Shown here one piece after another: positions 53,116-61,888 of a DNA stretch of 64,000 bases. Below the pieces are notes generated by a model that worked only from the letters and a program-made list of their open reading frames with translations, was not told the DNA's origin and did no database searches. Source of the DNA: Clostridium sp. (GTDB lineage: Bacteria; Bacillota; Clostridia; Clostridiales; Clostridiaceae). How positions within the stretch are numbered: position 1 is the first letter of the stretch; each line of letters starts with the position of its first letter. Both the position numbers and the translations under genes were made by a program. Location: contig NZ_JAHAIF010000002.1 in the NCBI RefSeq assembly GCF_018372875.1, positions 124,001 to 188,000 on the forward strand. Direction: 5' to 3'.

Positions 53116-55848
53116 TTCTTCTAATTTTAGAATGCCATTTAACACTTTTCTTACCTTATTTTCTTCATCACTACCATTAGTCTTCAATCTTAAATAAGGA
53201 ATATCATACTTTTCTAAAACAGAATTCTTAATCTTATCACGTTCTAGCTGAGTTTCATTTTCATCATGATACTTAAATCCATCAACTTCAATAACCAAAA
53301 CAGGAGCTTTATCAAGCTTATTAAACAATATAAAATCCACATGAGTATTAATATTTCCTACATAGCTTTTCTCCCTATCATTAAGTAAAGAAGTATCCTT
53401 TATTAAGTTTCTCAAAGGATAATGCATATCATAGCCTATGCTTAAATATTTCTCATCCTCCAAAATCCCTTCTAATAAATTTACCATAAGATTTTCAGAA
53501 TCATACATTGATTTATTTGTGTTCTTTAATAGCTCTAACCTTTTATCATTATAGGATTTATATAAATAATCAAAAACAGAGTTAACCTTGCTTTCCTTTA
53601 TGCACTCCACATTGTTGTAGCTAATATATCTAATTAAATCTCCAATATTGCTATTAGTTTCAATAAATTCCTTATTTCCAGAAACCACAAGAATTAATCT
53701 ATTAACAGCTCTAGAAACTGCAACATTAATTAAATTTGGATCATCTACAAAGTCATTCATCTCATTAGAAACAGTAGAAATAATAATATTATCCTTTTCC
53801 CTCCCTTGAAATTTATGAACAGTGTCTGCTTCAATATCTAAGTCACCAATATATTTCTTTACCTCATTTGCTTGAAGTCTATAGGGAGATATTATCCCTA
53901 TGGATTCATTTAAATTTTGTAGATTTTCCTTAGGAATTACTTCATCAAAGATAACATCAAGCTCCCTTTGATTAAACTTACCTCTTGCATGATTCCCCTC
54001 CACTGTTTTATAAACCATTAGAGGATTATCTATATTATTTTCAGTTAAAGGAATAAGCTTCCCATTATAAAATTTTTCATTGCAAAAGCCTATTATCTTA
54101 GGATTACATCTATAATGCTCCTTTAAAAGAGTGTAAGGAACCTCTGGATACAATGTTTTTATAGAGGTAAGCAAGCTCTTTTCACTATAATTATAAGCCC
54201 CATCTAAATCATAGCTATTGAACACCTCATTCGTTTTCATTTTTAACTCTTCAGGTACAACATTAGGCAATTGCTTCTCATCTCCAACAATTACAACATT
54301 CTTTCCACAAGATAGGGCTAAAGCCCCTGAAACAATATCAACTTGTGAGGATTCATCTATAATTACATAATCAAATAAATAGTTTTCTCCTATGGAATTT
54401 CTTAAGGAATGAGTGGTACTTAAAATTACAGGATACTCCCTAACCACCTCTCCAAAGTTCTTCCATAAATCATTCTTAGAAAACTTGTTTCTTACGCTAT
54501 TGTTTCCCTTTCTTTTATATAAACTAGATTTAAATAACTTCATAGAAAGGTCTGTATACTCCTTCATCTTATCTTCAAACTTATATCTTTCTAGGGACTT
54601 GCTTATTTCAGTGATTCTTTTCTCACCCTCTTCAATTTTCATAGCATAATATAAGTTCTGTAATAATAAAACCACCTCTTCACTAGGGTTATCATAAAAC
54701 TTAAAGGAATATATACCAAACTTAATTAAATACTTAACCTTATCTAAGATAGTAAAATCACCCTTATTTTCTATGTGATACTGGATATTATTCCATAAAG
54801 TAAGTATTCTATCTGGAGTTTTTCTATAGAAGCTCCTATAAGGAAGTATATTAGACTTTTCAGTAGAACTTAAATAATGCTCCTTCTCCACATCTATTCC
54901 ATCTAATTCTTCCCTTAGCTTTGCTAATTCATTTTTTCTATTTAGCATTTGGTTTAAATCTTTTTCTACCTGAAGTAACTTGTTCTTAAGTTCCTTTTCA
55001 TCACTAAAATTAAGGAACCATCCTTCCATAGAAGGATAAGATCCATCTTGGCTATCTATAAACCTCTCTTTATTTTCTGTATTTCCAAGAAAGGCAGCTA
55101 TAAAGCCAACACCATATTTATCAAGCTTTTCTATAACATTTGAGGTTGCAGAGTTATTGTTTGATACAACTCCTACAGTTTTATTATTAATTATTGCATT
55201 GGATATAATATTTAAAATTGTTTGAGTTTTTCCTGTACCAGGAGGCCCCTCAATTATGCTAATTTCACTATTTAGAGCCTTTTCTGTCCCCTCCTTTTGA
55301 CTTATATTAAATCCAAAGGGATATATAAAACTATCATATTTTTTTCTTTCCTTTGGATTTTCACCATGAAGATATTTTGATAAAACACTATTAGGACTTA
55401 TAAAGTCTATTTTTTCATATTGTTTTTCTAGGAAACTTGCTTCTTCTATCTTTATTAGTGAGGATAGCTGCTTTAAATACTTAAAACAGTTTTTAGATTT
55501 TGCACTGTCTAGAGATGACTTTTCTATTCTTATGTATCTTTTTTTATAAACTTCAGTGTAATCATTTTTGAAAAAGAGTTTTATATATTCATTAAAATCT
55601 AGGATTTTTAATGCTCCATTTCTTGGCTCTCCTTTGTGGAATACTACATTAGATTTGGAATCTATTTCCGTAGGATCTTTAAACCATTTCACATTGTCAT
55701 AGTTGTAAGTGTATGATTTATCATTTGTATATGTAACTTTACGCTTCCACGTGTCCTTATAATCATTAATCCATTTTATCTTTTGGGTTTTGTCTTCAAA
55801 TTCTCCATTTTTATTTTTAACCATTATTAGGTTTTTATTTATATCCAC
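53104..55848 (-). CDS. SF1 helicase fused to a C-terminal PD-(D/E)XK nuclease
   Basis: 914 residues starting with GTG, 8 nt after AAGGAG. The motor is Upf1/Dna2-like: Walker A EGPPGTGKTQTI (about 200-211), motif II VIIDESSQVD, motif III VGDEKQLPNV, motif V/VI DTVHKFQGRE and NVAVSRAVNRL. The last about 110 residues form a DUF2726/DUF559-type nuclease with HVDFILFN, LVIEVDGFKYH and LERDKIKNSVLEKYDIPYLR. It would unwind and cut nucleic acid; related fusions occur in defence islands. The last codons and the stop lie in repeat copy F. It is divergent from the 56018 gene. Confidence 0.88.
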   Translation of the reverse strand: MDINKNLIMVKNKNGEFEDKTQKIKWINDYKDTWKRKVTYTNDKSYTYNYDNVKWFKDPTEIDSKSNVVFHKGEPRNGALKILDFNEYIKLFFKNDYTEVYKKRYIRIEKSSLDSAKSKNCFKYLKQLSSLIKIEEASFLEKQYEKIDFISPNSVLSKYLHGENPKERKKYDSFIYPFGFNISQKEGTEKALNSEISIIEGPPGTGKTQTILNIISNAIINNKTVGVVSNNNSATSNVIEKLDKYGVGFIAAFLGNTENKERFIDSQDGSYPSMEGWFLNFSDEKELKNKLLQVEKDLNQMLNRKNELAKLREELDGIDVEKEHYLSSTEKSNILPYRSFYRKTPDRILTLWNNIQYHIENKGDFTILDKVKYLIKFGIYSFKFYDNPSEEVVLLLQNLYYAMKIEEGEKRITEISKSLERYKFEDKMKEYTDLSMKLFKSSLYKRKGNNSVRNKFSKNDLWKNFGEVVREYPVILSTTHSLRNSIGENYLFDYVIIDESSQVDIVSGALALSCGKNVVIVGDEKQLPNVVPEELKMKTNEVFNSYDLDGAYNYSEKSLLTSIKTLYPEVPYTLLKEHYRCNPKIIGFCNEKFYNGKLIPLTENNIDNPLMVYKTVEGNHARGKFNQRELDVIFDEVIPKENLQNLNESIGIISPYRLQANEVKKYIGDLDIEADTVHKFQGREKDNIIISTVSNEMNDFVDDPNLINVAVSRAVNRLILVVSGNKEFIETNSNIGDLIRYISYNNVECIKESKVNSVFDYLYKSYNDKRLELLKNTNKSMYDSENLMVNLLEGILEDEKYLSIGYDMHYPLRNLIKDTSLLNDREKSYVGNINTHVDFILFNKLDKAPVLVIEVDGFKYHDENETQLERDKIKNSVLEKYDIPYLRLKTNGSDEENKVRKVLNGILKLEENIK

Positions 55849-56017
55849 AGTCTTTCTCCTTAATATAAACTTTACATCTATATTTTACCATTTTAACTTA
55901 TATTCTACTATATTGAAAAATCCATATTATATTTCACCAAAAATCTTCAAATATTTGACATTTTATTTTTATTGTTTTACCCTTAAGTTATCAGAATATT
56001 TTCAAAAAGGAGATAAT

Positions 56018-56905
56018 ATGAAAAAAGCACGTTATATATCTACAGAGGAGAATATTTTAATAGAAGCAAAGTCAATTACACCAAAACAGTATGAAAGAAC
56101 TTATCGTGGCAAGCTATATTGTGAACAAGAAGATTGTGATGCTCAGTTAGTATTTAATGAAAGACAGAAAGGTAAATTTGTAAGATACTTTAGTACCCTA
56201 CAAGGAAGCAATCATAAAAAGGGCTGTCCTAATGAGATTAAACATAAAAAAGGTAAAAAGCCGGTGCTTCATATAGGCGGGGATGATATAAACATCTCAG
56301 AATCTCATATTCAAAAAGTACTTGATGATGCTTATAAAACATTTCTCAATAAGTTATATCCATCCAAAGATAAAACAACTCAAATGATAAAGAGAAAAAA
56401 GAAGATAGTTTCAATTCAAGATAATACATTAGCTGCTTCTATTGAATTATCTGGTACTCCTGTTACAACTGGACAAGGAAAAAATATAATTGAGGGAAAG
56501 GAACCTTTTATCTATAAGAGGGAGGTAGCTGAAATTTCCTCAAAAGATATTAATACTTTTAAAGAAATTCATGGAATTATTGATGGAATTAGAATCTATT
56601 CAGATGAAATATTTTTAGATTTAAAAGGATTAGATGGAAGTAAAATAAGTGTATATATGGGAACTCCATTTAGAACTAATTTTAATCAAGAATTTAATCT
56701 TATGCATTATATAGAAATATATATTACAAAGCAAAAAGAAATGAACTTCCCTCTAATTTGTACAAGCGTTGGAGAGTTATCAACATCAAACAAGGCGGAT
56801 ATAGTTCAAATATATAATTATAGACATTTTAAAATAAATAGATTAGGTTTTTATCAAATTATAGATGCAGTTAATCAAATGGCTCAAATAGAATTTGAAA
56901 TTTAA
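56018..56905 (+). CDS. hypothetical zinc-finger protein in defence-like island
   Basis: 295 residues from the ATG preceded by AAAAAGGAG; a longer frame beginning at 55790 overlaps the divergent helicase start and is rejected. Near the N-terminus, C-x4-C (KLYCEQEDCDAQ) and H-x3-C (SNHKKGCPNE) make a probable zinc site like that at the start of CoiA-type proteins. The remainder (beta-rich, with IDGIRIYSDEIFLDLKGLDG) is unrecognised. It is convergent with the NERD-HRDC gene and divergent from the helicase-nuclease. A 119-bp decayed copy of its 3' part lies at 46839-46957. Function unknown. Confidence 0.75.
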   Translation: MKKARYISTEENILIEAKSITPKQYERTYRGKLYCEQEDCDAQLVFNERQKGKFVRYFSTLQGSNHKKGCPNEIKHKKGKKPVLHIGGDDINISESHIQKVLDDAYKTFLNKLYPSKDKTTQMIKRKKKIVSIQDNTLAASIELSGTPVTTGQGKNIIEGKEPFIYKREVAEISSKDINTFKEIHGIIDGIRIYSDEIFLDLKGLDGSKISVYMGTPFRTNFNQEFNLMHYIEIYITKQKEMNFPLICTSVGELSTSNKADIVQIYNYRHFKINRLGFYQIIDAVNQMAQIEFEI

Positions 56906-56908
56906 ATA

Positions 56909-56946
56909 TAAAAATCCCTTTTGGATAAATCTAAAGGGATTTTTTT
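56909..56946. terminator. bidirectional terminator between convergent genes
   Basis: Stem AAAATCCCTTT / AAAGGGATTTT, T7 on the plus strand and TTTTTATATTT on the minus strand. Confidence 0.87.
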
Positions 56947-56959
56947 CTTATTTACATAT

Positions 56960-58030
56960 TTACATATTTATATATTTATTTATTATGTTTAACACATCAT
57001 CACCATACTTATCTACCTTAACCTGTCCAAAGCCTTGAACTTTCAAAAGCTCTTCCTTTGTTTTTGGTCTTTCCTTAACCAATAAATCTAAGGTATTATT
57101 ATTGAAAAGAAAATATGGCTTATTTCCTTCTTCCTTTGATTTATTATATCTATACTTTCTTATCTCTTCATATAAATCACTTGCATTATCTGCTACTTGC
57201 TCATTTTCAACTGCTTCACTAGCAATGACTTCTTCATCTACCAAAACCTCAGAAGCCTCTTCAACTATAGATTCTTTAAAATCCTCTTCTGTTAATCCAT
57301 ACTTAGCATTATAATCAAAAGTTATCTCCTTATTATTCTCTAATAAGAATTCAGCTATTTTAACCATGTGACTTTCAAACATCTTGCCATCCTTTTGGCA
57401 TTTACTTATCTTTTTCTTTAACATATTTGTTATTTGATCATATTTATAAATGCCATTTCTTATAGCATAAGGTGCTTTACTTCTATTTATAATAGCTTTA
57501 GGATTTGCAATTATTACTGTAGAATAAATTGGCACTCTTTTAATTATTCCATTACCCTTTAAGAAATTTTCTAGTATTCTTATATGTCTTTCATTCTGAG
57601 CAATTGGGCTATACATTCCCTCTTGCTTAAAGACCTTTCCTTCTTTAGTTTTAAATCTTCTTATAAACTCTCCTGCTTCATTTATTACAATATCTCCATT
57701 AAGTTTTTTAGTTTCAAGTACCATAATAAAATATTCTGTAATCAAGATATAGTCCATTTGAGCAACATAACCAGCATTTTCAATTCTTATATCATGTAAA
57801 CAAATCATTGGAATAAAAGAATTTTTTAGCTCATAGCTTACTGCCCTTTCCCCTTCTAGACCTATCTTTAGATTTATTATGTCTCGTTGTATTTTCTTTC
57901 TTTTTTCGCTTTTTACTCTAGAAAAGAGCTCTTCAAGATCATATAATTGCTTATTTTCACTTTCAAAATCTTTATAGAACTCTGGACCTTTTATCTCCCT
58001 AATATCTAACAAATTCTTTATAAAAGACAT
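56960..58030 (-). CDS. NERD-domain protein with C-terminal HRDC domain
   Basis: 356 residues. Residues about 45-165 form a NERD (nuclease-related) domain: GLEGERAVSYEL, then HDIRIENAGYVAQMDYILIT and the E-x-K of VLETKKLNGDI, giving an intact PD-(D/E)XK-like site. Residues about 285-356 are an HRDC nucleic-acid-binding domain (LDLLVKERPKTKEELLKVQG and FGQVKVDKYGDDVLNIIN), normally found in RecQ and RNase D. The fusion suggests a DNA-processing nuclease. The start follows GGGGGG. It lies between the zinc-finger gene and the ParA pair. Confidence 0.87.
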   Translation of the reverse strand: MSFIKNLLDIREIKGPEFYKDFESENKQLYDLEELFSRVKSEKRKKIQRDIINLKIGLEGERAVSYELKNSFIPMICLHDIRIENAGYVAQMDYILITEYFIMVLETKKLNGDIVINEAGEFIRRFKTKEGKVFKQEGMYSPIAQNERHIRILENFLKGNGIIKRVPIYSTVIIANPKAIINRSKAPYAIRNGIYKYDQITNMLKKKISKCQKDGKMFESHMVKIAEFLLENNKEITFDYNAKYGLTEEDFKESIVEEASEVLVDEEVIASEAVENEQVADNASDLYEEIRKYRYNKSKEEGNKPYFLFNNNTLDLLVKERPKTKEELLKVQGFGQVKVDKYGDDVLNIINKYINM

Positions 58031-58083
58031 ATTATCCCCCCAGTAGTAAATACTTTTTTCAAAATTATACCATATTTTGTAAC

Positions 58084-58170
58084 TTTAGACTATCTTCTGT
58101 CATTTGATTTCGTTTCTATGCTTTGTGGTGAAAATAAAAAAACTACTCCTGATTACTTAGAAGTAGTTAA
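58084..58170. repeat. 87-bp repeat containing terminator T4
   Basis: Closely matches 59794-59881 along its whole length (shared TTTCGTTTCTATGCTTTGT, then the terminator). The 3' half is the minus-strand terminator T4 (58135-58170, stem AACTACTTCTAAG / AGGAGTAGTT, then TTTTTTTATTTT) after the SAP-like gene. Confidence 0.83.
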
Positions 58171-58203
58171 TATATTCTTTATTCTTTCTTTGTAAATTAG
58201 AAT

Positions 58204-58596
58204 TTAGTAATTATCATTTTTTAATATATTCATTTTTATTTTTGCTCCTGCTGTTCCTTCAACTATTTTATCAATAATTTCACTTTTAACAGCCTTACTT
58301 CTTAATGATATATTCAGAGCTTTGGCAATATCCTTTAGTTCTTTAACTGTGAGTTTTTCTTTATTAATTAAATTTCTAACATCATTCTTATCACTTAGTT
58401 CCACTACCATATTAATAAAACTACTTATCTTTATTCTTTTTTCATTAGTTTTTATTTTTTTTTCCTTTTCATTAATTTCTAACTTTGCTTGCCCATAAAG
58501 TAGCTTATCTATTGATTTATCATCCATATTTAAAACATAGTCAAATACAAGTTTACTTATTTTAATCACCTTATTTTTATCCATATTATAGCTCAT
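58204..58596 (-). CDS. SAP-like small protein, partner of ParA
   Basis: 130 residues. Residues about 85-118 (LTVKELKDIAKALNISLRSK and AVKSEIIDKIVEG) fit the SAP helix-turn-helix DNA-binding motif. The N-terminal part is charged and helical. It overlaps the parA gene by 11 bp with GAGGAG 8 nt before its ATG inside parA, indicating coupling. In partition systems the second gene encodes the DNA-binding adaptor, so this could play a ParB-like role, although it is not a ParB homologue. Inference. Confidence 0.72.
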   Translation of the reverse strand: MSYNMDKNKVIKISKLVFDYVLNMDDKSIDKLLYGQAKLEINEKEKKIKTNEKRIKISSFINMVVELSDKNDVRNLINKEKLTVKELKDIAKALNISLRSKAVKSEIIDKIVEGTAGAKIKMNILKNDNY

Positions 58597-59506
58597 ATAA
58601 TATCTCCTCTAATACCCCTTCAAATTCCTTATATAGCTCATCATTCTTTAGATTTCCACTTTTCATAACATAAGGGATTTGAATATCATTATCTATTTCT
58701 CTTTCGCATACTTTAATACTATTATTTAGCACTCTTATACCCTGTTTTTGTAACTGATCCCTGTACTGCCTATTTAATATTACTTCTCTATTTCTTCTGA
58801 ATTTAACCATTGTACCTACCACACCAAGTAACTTAGCTCTACCTGTCTTATAACTTTTAAATTCATACTCTTGTATACAATATTCTATTTTATTAAATAA
58901 AGTATTTACATGCTCTTGCAAAGTAGGTACTCCAATTGTAGATAAATAATCTAATTTTGTCGGAATTATAAATGCATCGCTTGAATAAACTGCACTTTGA
59001 GTAATTATATCAAAGCTTGGTTGACAATCTAGTAATATGTAATCAAACTTATTATCCTTTATCCCCTTAAAACCATTATTTAACTTTGATATACATTTCA
59101 TGAAACTTCTAGCGGTATTTCTAGGTTTATTTCCTGTTATGTTTCTTGCAAGATCAATTTGTATGCTATATAAATCTGTATGAGATGGAATCAATGCTAT
59201 AGATCCTTTACCTCTTTCTTCTAGTATCCTATTTACTTTTAAATCATACGTAATAAACTCATTTATATCACACTCTTTTTTGGAATTTATTGAGTTATTA
59301 AACCATGTCCTTATTGTACGCTCATTTTTATAATATTTTCTCCAGTCATCAACAGACATTAGTAGAAAAGTTAAACTAGCTTGAGGATCTAAATCAACTA
59401 AAAGAACATTTTTATTATATTTTTCAGATAAGAGTGCACCTAGGTTTGATACTAAAGTACTTTTTCCAACTCCTCCCTTATAATTTATTACTGAAATAAT
59501 CTTCAA
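58586..59506 (-). CDS. ParA/Soj-family ATPase
   Basis: 306 residues. The deviant Walker A YKGGVGKSTLVSN, switch LLVDLDPQASLTF and Walker B YILLDCQPSFD are intact. No N-terminal DNA-binding extension. It starts at TTG, 8 nt after AAGGAG. ParA ATPases position plasmids, chromosomes or protein cargo; here there is no replication gene or parB, so a cargo-positioning or defence-associated role is as likely as partition. The upstream gap has structured inverted repeats that could be its DNA site. Confidence 0.9.
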   Translation of the reverse strand: MKIISVINYKGGVGKSTLVSNLGALLSEKYNKNVLLVDLDPQASLTFLLMSVDDWRKYYKNERTIRTWFNNSINSKKECDINEFITYDLKVNRILEERGKGSIALIPSHTDLYSIQIDLARNITGNKPRNTARSFMKCISKLNNGFKGIKDNKFDYILLDCQPSFDIITQSAVYSSDAFIIPTKLDYLSTIGVPTLQEHVNTLFNKIEYCIQEYEFKSYKTGRAKLLGVVGTMVKFRRNREVILNRQYRDQLQKQGIRVLNNSIKVCEREIDNDIQIPYVMKSGNLKNDELYKEFEGVLEEILYEL

Positions 59507-59544
59507 TTTGTATTCTCCTTATATAATTCTTACTCTTAAATATT

Positions 59545-59665
59545 ATGAGTTTAAAAAGAAATACATGAATTGTTAACCTAAATTTTTCACTGAATTAATT
59601 AAGCCAATTGAAAGTGGTTATACTACCTCTATAATCAAGAGGTAGATATATTCTTTTAAACTCAT
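59545..59665. repeat. nested inverted repeats upstream of parA
   Basis: Outer arms ATGAGTTTAAAAAGAA (59545-59560) and TTCTTTTAAACTCAT (59651-59665) enclose about 90 bp; inside is the hairpin CTACCTCT / AGAGGTAG (59623-59645). It could be a centromere-like site, a structured leader or an unannotated RNA. Confidence 0.6.
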
Positions 59666-59793
59666 TTGTTCATATGCTATATGTTCCTGTATTTGATTTT
59701 TTATATATTCTTGTATAACTTTTTTTATTTCTAACTACTGTATTAACATAATATTCCTTAAAATATAATTGTCTATTGCCATATTTATACCTA

Positions 59794-59881
59794 TTTAGAC
59801 CAACTCCTGTCATCTGGTTTCGTTTCTATGCTTTGTTGTGAAAATATAAAAAACTACTCCTAGTTATTTAGAAGTAGTTTA
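59794..59881. repeat. 88-bp repeat containing terminator T5
   Basis: Second copy of the 58084-58170 repeat. Its minus-strand half is terminator T5 (59848-59880, AACTACTTCTAAA / AGGAGTAGTT, then TTTTTTATA), which ends the McrBC/membrane-protein unit. Confidence 0.83.
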
Positions 59882-59897
59882 ATTACTTTTTAATGTT

Positions 59898-60581
59898 TTA
59901 TTGTTGTGATGCTTCCTTACCTATATCTTTTATGTAATTAATAGTAAAAGGAATCAAACTAGTTACAAACACAGTTTTATATAATTCATAATCACGCTTA
60001 AAAGACTGAGCATCTAATACTGCTCCATTTGCTTCCATTTGATTCGTAAAGTAAGATAATAGAATAACCCCTGATATTAAATAACTTATTAACATTAAAG
60101 TTTTTATCCACTTAGCTAAATTTATGTTTGCGCTATCACCTATTTTTCTAAAAGGATTCATTATTCTATTTAGTATCTTTAAAAACTTTTCTGCTTTACT
60201 ATGATTATTAAAAAAAATGATAACCTTATTCATTAACTTTTCTATTAAACTTCTAATAATATTATCCTGACTTAAATAATACATTTCATAAGGCACTATC
60301 ATTAAATAAGTAAAAATAAAAAATAAACCTCCAAAAATAATTAAATGCATAAATATATAAACTGGAATAATTGAATATTTCTCTATCCACTCTATTCCTG
60401 AAAGTTTGAACATTAATCCATATATTGACCAAAAGAAATAAGCTCCTACTAATATTCCGCCAAATATACCATAACGAGGACTAATATTCTCTTCTCCAAT
60501 CACTCTTCTTAAATAAGTTGCTGCAAATAATCCACCAATAATTAATACAAAAATCTGTACAAAATTTATCAATCCGCCCAT
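59898..60581 (-). CDS. multi-pass membrane protein linked to mcrBC
   Basis: 227 residues. Predicted helices lie at about 5-25 (VQIFVLIIGGLFAATYLRR), 37-58, 75-100, 160-182 and 205-220; the stretch about 105-150 is basic and probably cytoplasmic (LIEKLMNKVIIFFNNHSKAEK). I recognise no family. It lies 18 bp downstream of mcrC, with a GGGGGTGA ribosome site, and is followed by terminator T5, so it is the third gene of the McrBC unit. A membrane effector or anchor is conceivable. Confidence 0.72.
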   Translation of the reverse strand: MGGLINFVQIFVLIIGGLFAATYLRRVIGEENISPRYGIFGGILVGAYFFWSIYGLMFKLSGIEWIEKYSIIPVYIFMHLIIFGGLFFIFTYLMIVPYEMYYLSQDNIIRSLIEKLMNKVIIFFNNHSKAEKFLKILNRIMNPFRKIGDSANINLAKWIKTLMLISYLISGVILLSYFTNQMEANGAVLDAQSFKRDYELYKTVFVTSLIPFTINYIKDIGKEASQQ

Positions 60582-60599
60582 ACATTCACCCCCTATAAT

Positions 60600-61871
60600 T
60601 CAATTTTCTATTGACTGAATAATCCCCCTTAAATTTTCAATAGTTACTTTCTCATTTTCTAAGTTAATAGTATAAATTCTAATTTTCTTTTTATTGTCAT
60701 CCTCTAAAAACCATGATTCATGATATATATTCTCCTCACCTGACACAAGGATATTATGGGGATATAATAGAATAACATTATGTACATCCTTATATCTTGT
60801 AAGGTAGGCATACATTTGATAAAGATCCTCCCTTTTTACACCATGCCTATTGTAGGCACTAGATATCCTTTTCCACTTTGTATCCATTATAAGTTGCTCT
60901 TTACCATCCTTCACAATAACAATATCAGGCTTTAACTGAAATATTCCTTTATTAGTATTTTCACTAACAAGAAGTTTATATTTAGAATGTTGAGAGTGAA
61001 TCACTCCATCTTCTAGTGTAATATACAATAACTTAGTTATATACTTTTCAAAAACTTCATCCATCCTAAACAATATAGAAAATGCCTTATCATTTCCCCT
61101 ACTTCCTAATGATGAATATCCCCTAAGTAGCATTTTAGCTAAAATAAATGCTTCCTCAAATCTATCATTTAATCTAGTAAATTTATAATTATTAACTTCT
61201 AAATTACCTATCTCTCTTTCTGTAACTTCAGTAAAGTAAGTTTGCATATGCCTTAGAATTTTTATAGTTTGCTGATTTCTTATTCCTTTAATTAGATTTG
61301 TTATACAATATACAAAAATCTGATTTAAAGTATTATTTATCGAAAACTCTTCATATCTACAGAAAGCCTTTGGTTTTGCAGAAGCTATATTCTTAATCTG
61401 CTGATTAACCACAAGCTTCCCCTTTAATGTTCCTATATTCTCCTCTGTAGATATATACTCCTGATATGGTCCCTTACTTAGTTCCTTTTGAAGCTTTATT
61501 GCAAAAAGATAAGAAAGTATTTCATCTAAACTCATTTTATACATATTAAGATGATTAATTTCTGAATAATTAACTTTTATAATTCCGCATCTAGCAAGCA
61601 TATTTAATAGCGCTTTTCTTTCCTCTTCAGGACTATTATTATTTATACTTACCTTTGGTAATATTTCTATATCAACAGTTGACAACTTAATGTATCCAAC
61701 GTAATTAATAATAGTAATTGTATTCCTATCCCATATAAAATTATCTCTATCAAGGTTACTTTTTATATACTCACTAAGCTCATCTGCTTCTTCTTGGCTT
61801 ATTGTTTTACAATCTACATTATTATCTATCTTTAAACTTTCAAAACACTCCTGAATAGTTATATGCCTCAT
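60600..61871 (-). CDS. mcrC: McrC-family nuclease subunit
   Basis: 423 residues from the ATG at 61871, 8 nt after GAGGAG; an ATG seven codons earlier overlaps the mcrB stop. McrC supplies the DNA-cleaving activity of the type IV McrBC complex. The catalytic core is near residue 300: LKPDIVIV and LIMDTKWKRI form a PD-(D/E)XK site (D ... D-x-K). The N-terminal region is the McrB-contacting part. It follows mcrB directly. Confidence 0.92.
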   Translation of the reverse strand: MRHITIQECFESLKIDNNVDCKTISQEEADELSEYIKSNLDRDNFIWDRNTITIINYVGYIKLSTVDIEILPKVSINNNSPEEERKALLNMLARCGIIKVNYSEINHLNMYKMSLDEILSYLFAIKLQKELSKGPYQEYISTEENIGTLKGKLVVNQQIKNIASAKPKAFCRYEEFSINNTLNQIFVYCITNLIKGIRNQQTIKILRHMQTYFTEVTEREIGNLEVNNYKFTRLNDRFEEAFILAKMLLRGYSSLGSRGNDKAFSILFRMDEVFEKYITKLLYITLEDGVIHSQHSKYKLLVSENTNKGIFQLKPDIVIVKDGKEQLIMDTKWKRISSAYNRHGVKREDLYQMYAYLTRYKDVHNVILLYPHNILVSGEENIYHESWFLEDDNKKKIRIYTINLENEKVTIENLRGIIQSIEN

Positions 61872-61888
61872 ATTACTACTCCTCATTA

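Larger units (their letters stand above)
59507..59897. other. gene-free gap upstream of parA
   Basis: 391 bp with no credible gene. It holds the nested inverted repeats at 59545-59665 and the 88-bp repeat with terminator T5. The remainder is AT-rich with no clear promoter that I can defend. Confidence 0.7.

Noticed and set aside
55790..56017. N-terminal extension of the zinc-protein gene
   Set aside because: The added 76 residues are unlike the rest, would overlap the divergent helicase start, and the internal ATG at 56018 has a good AAAAAGGAG site.
58586..59506. Plasmid or phage partition/replication locus around parA
   Set aside because: No replication initiator, parB, integrase or phage structural gene is visible nearby, so a plasmid or prophage origin is not supported.
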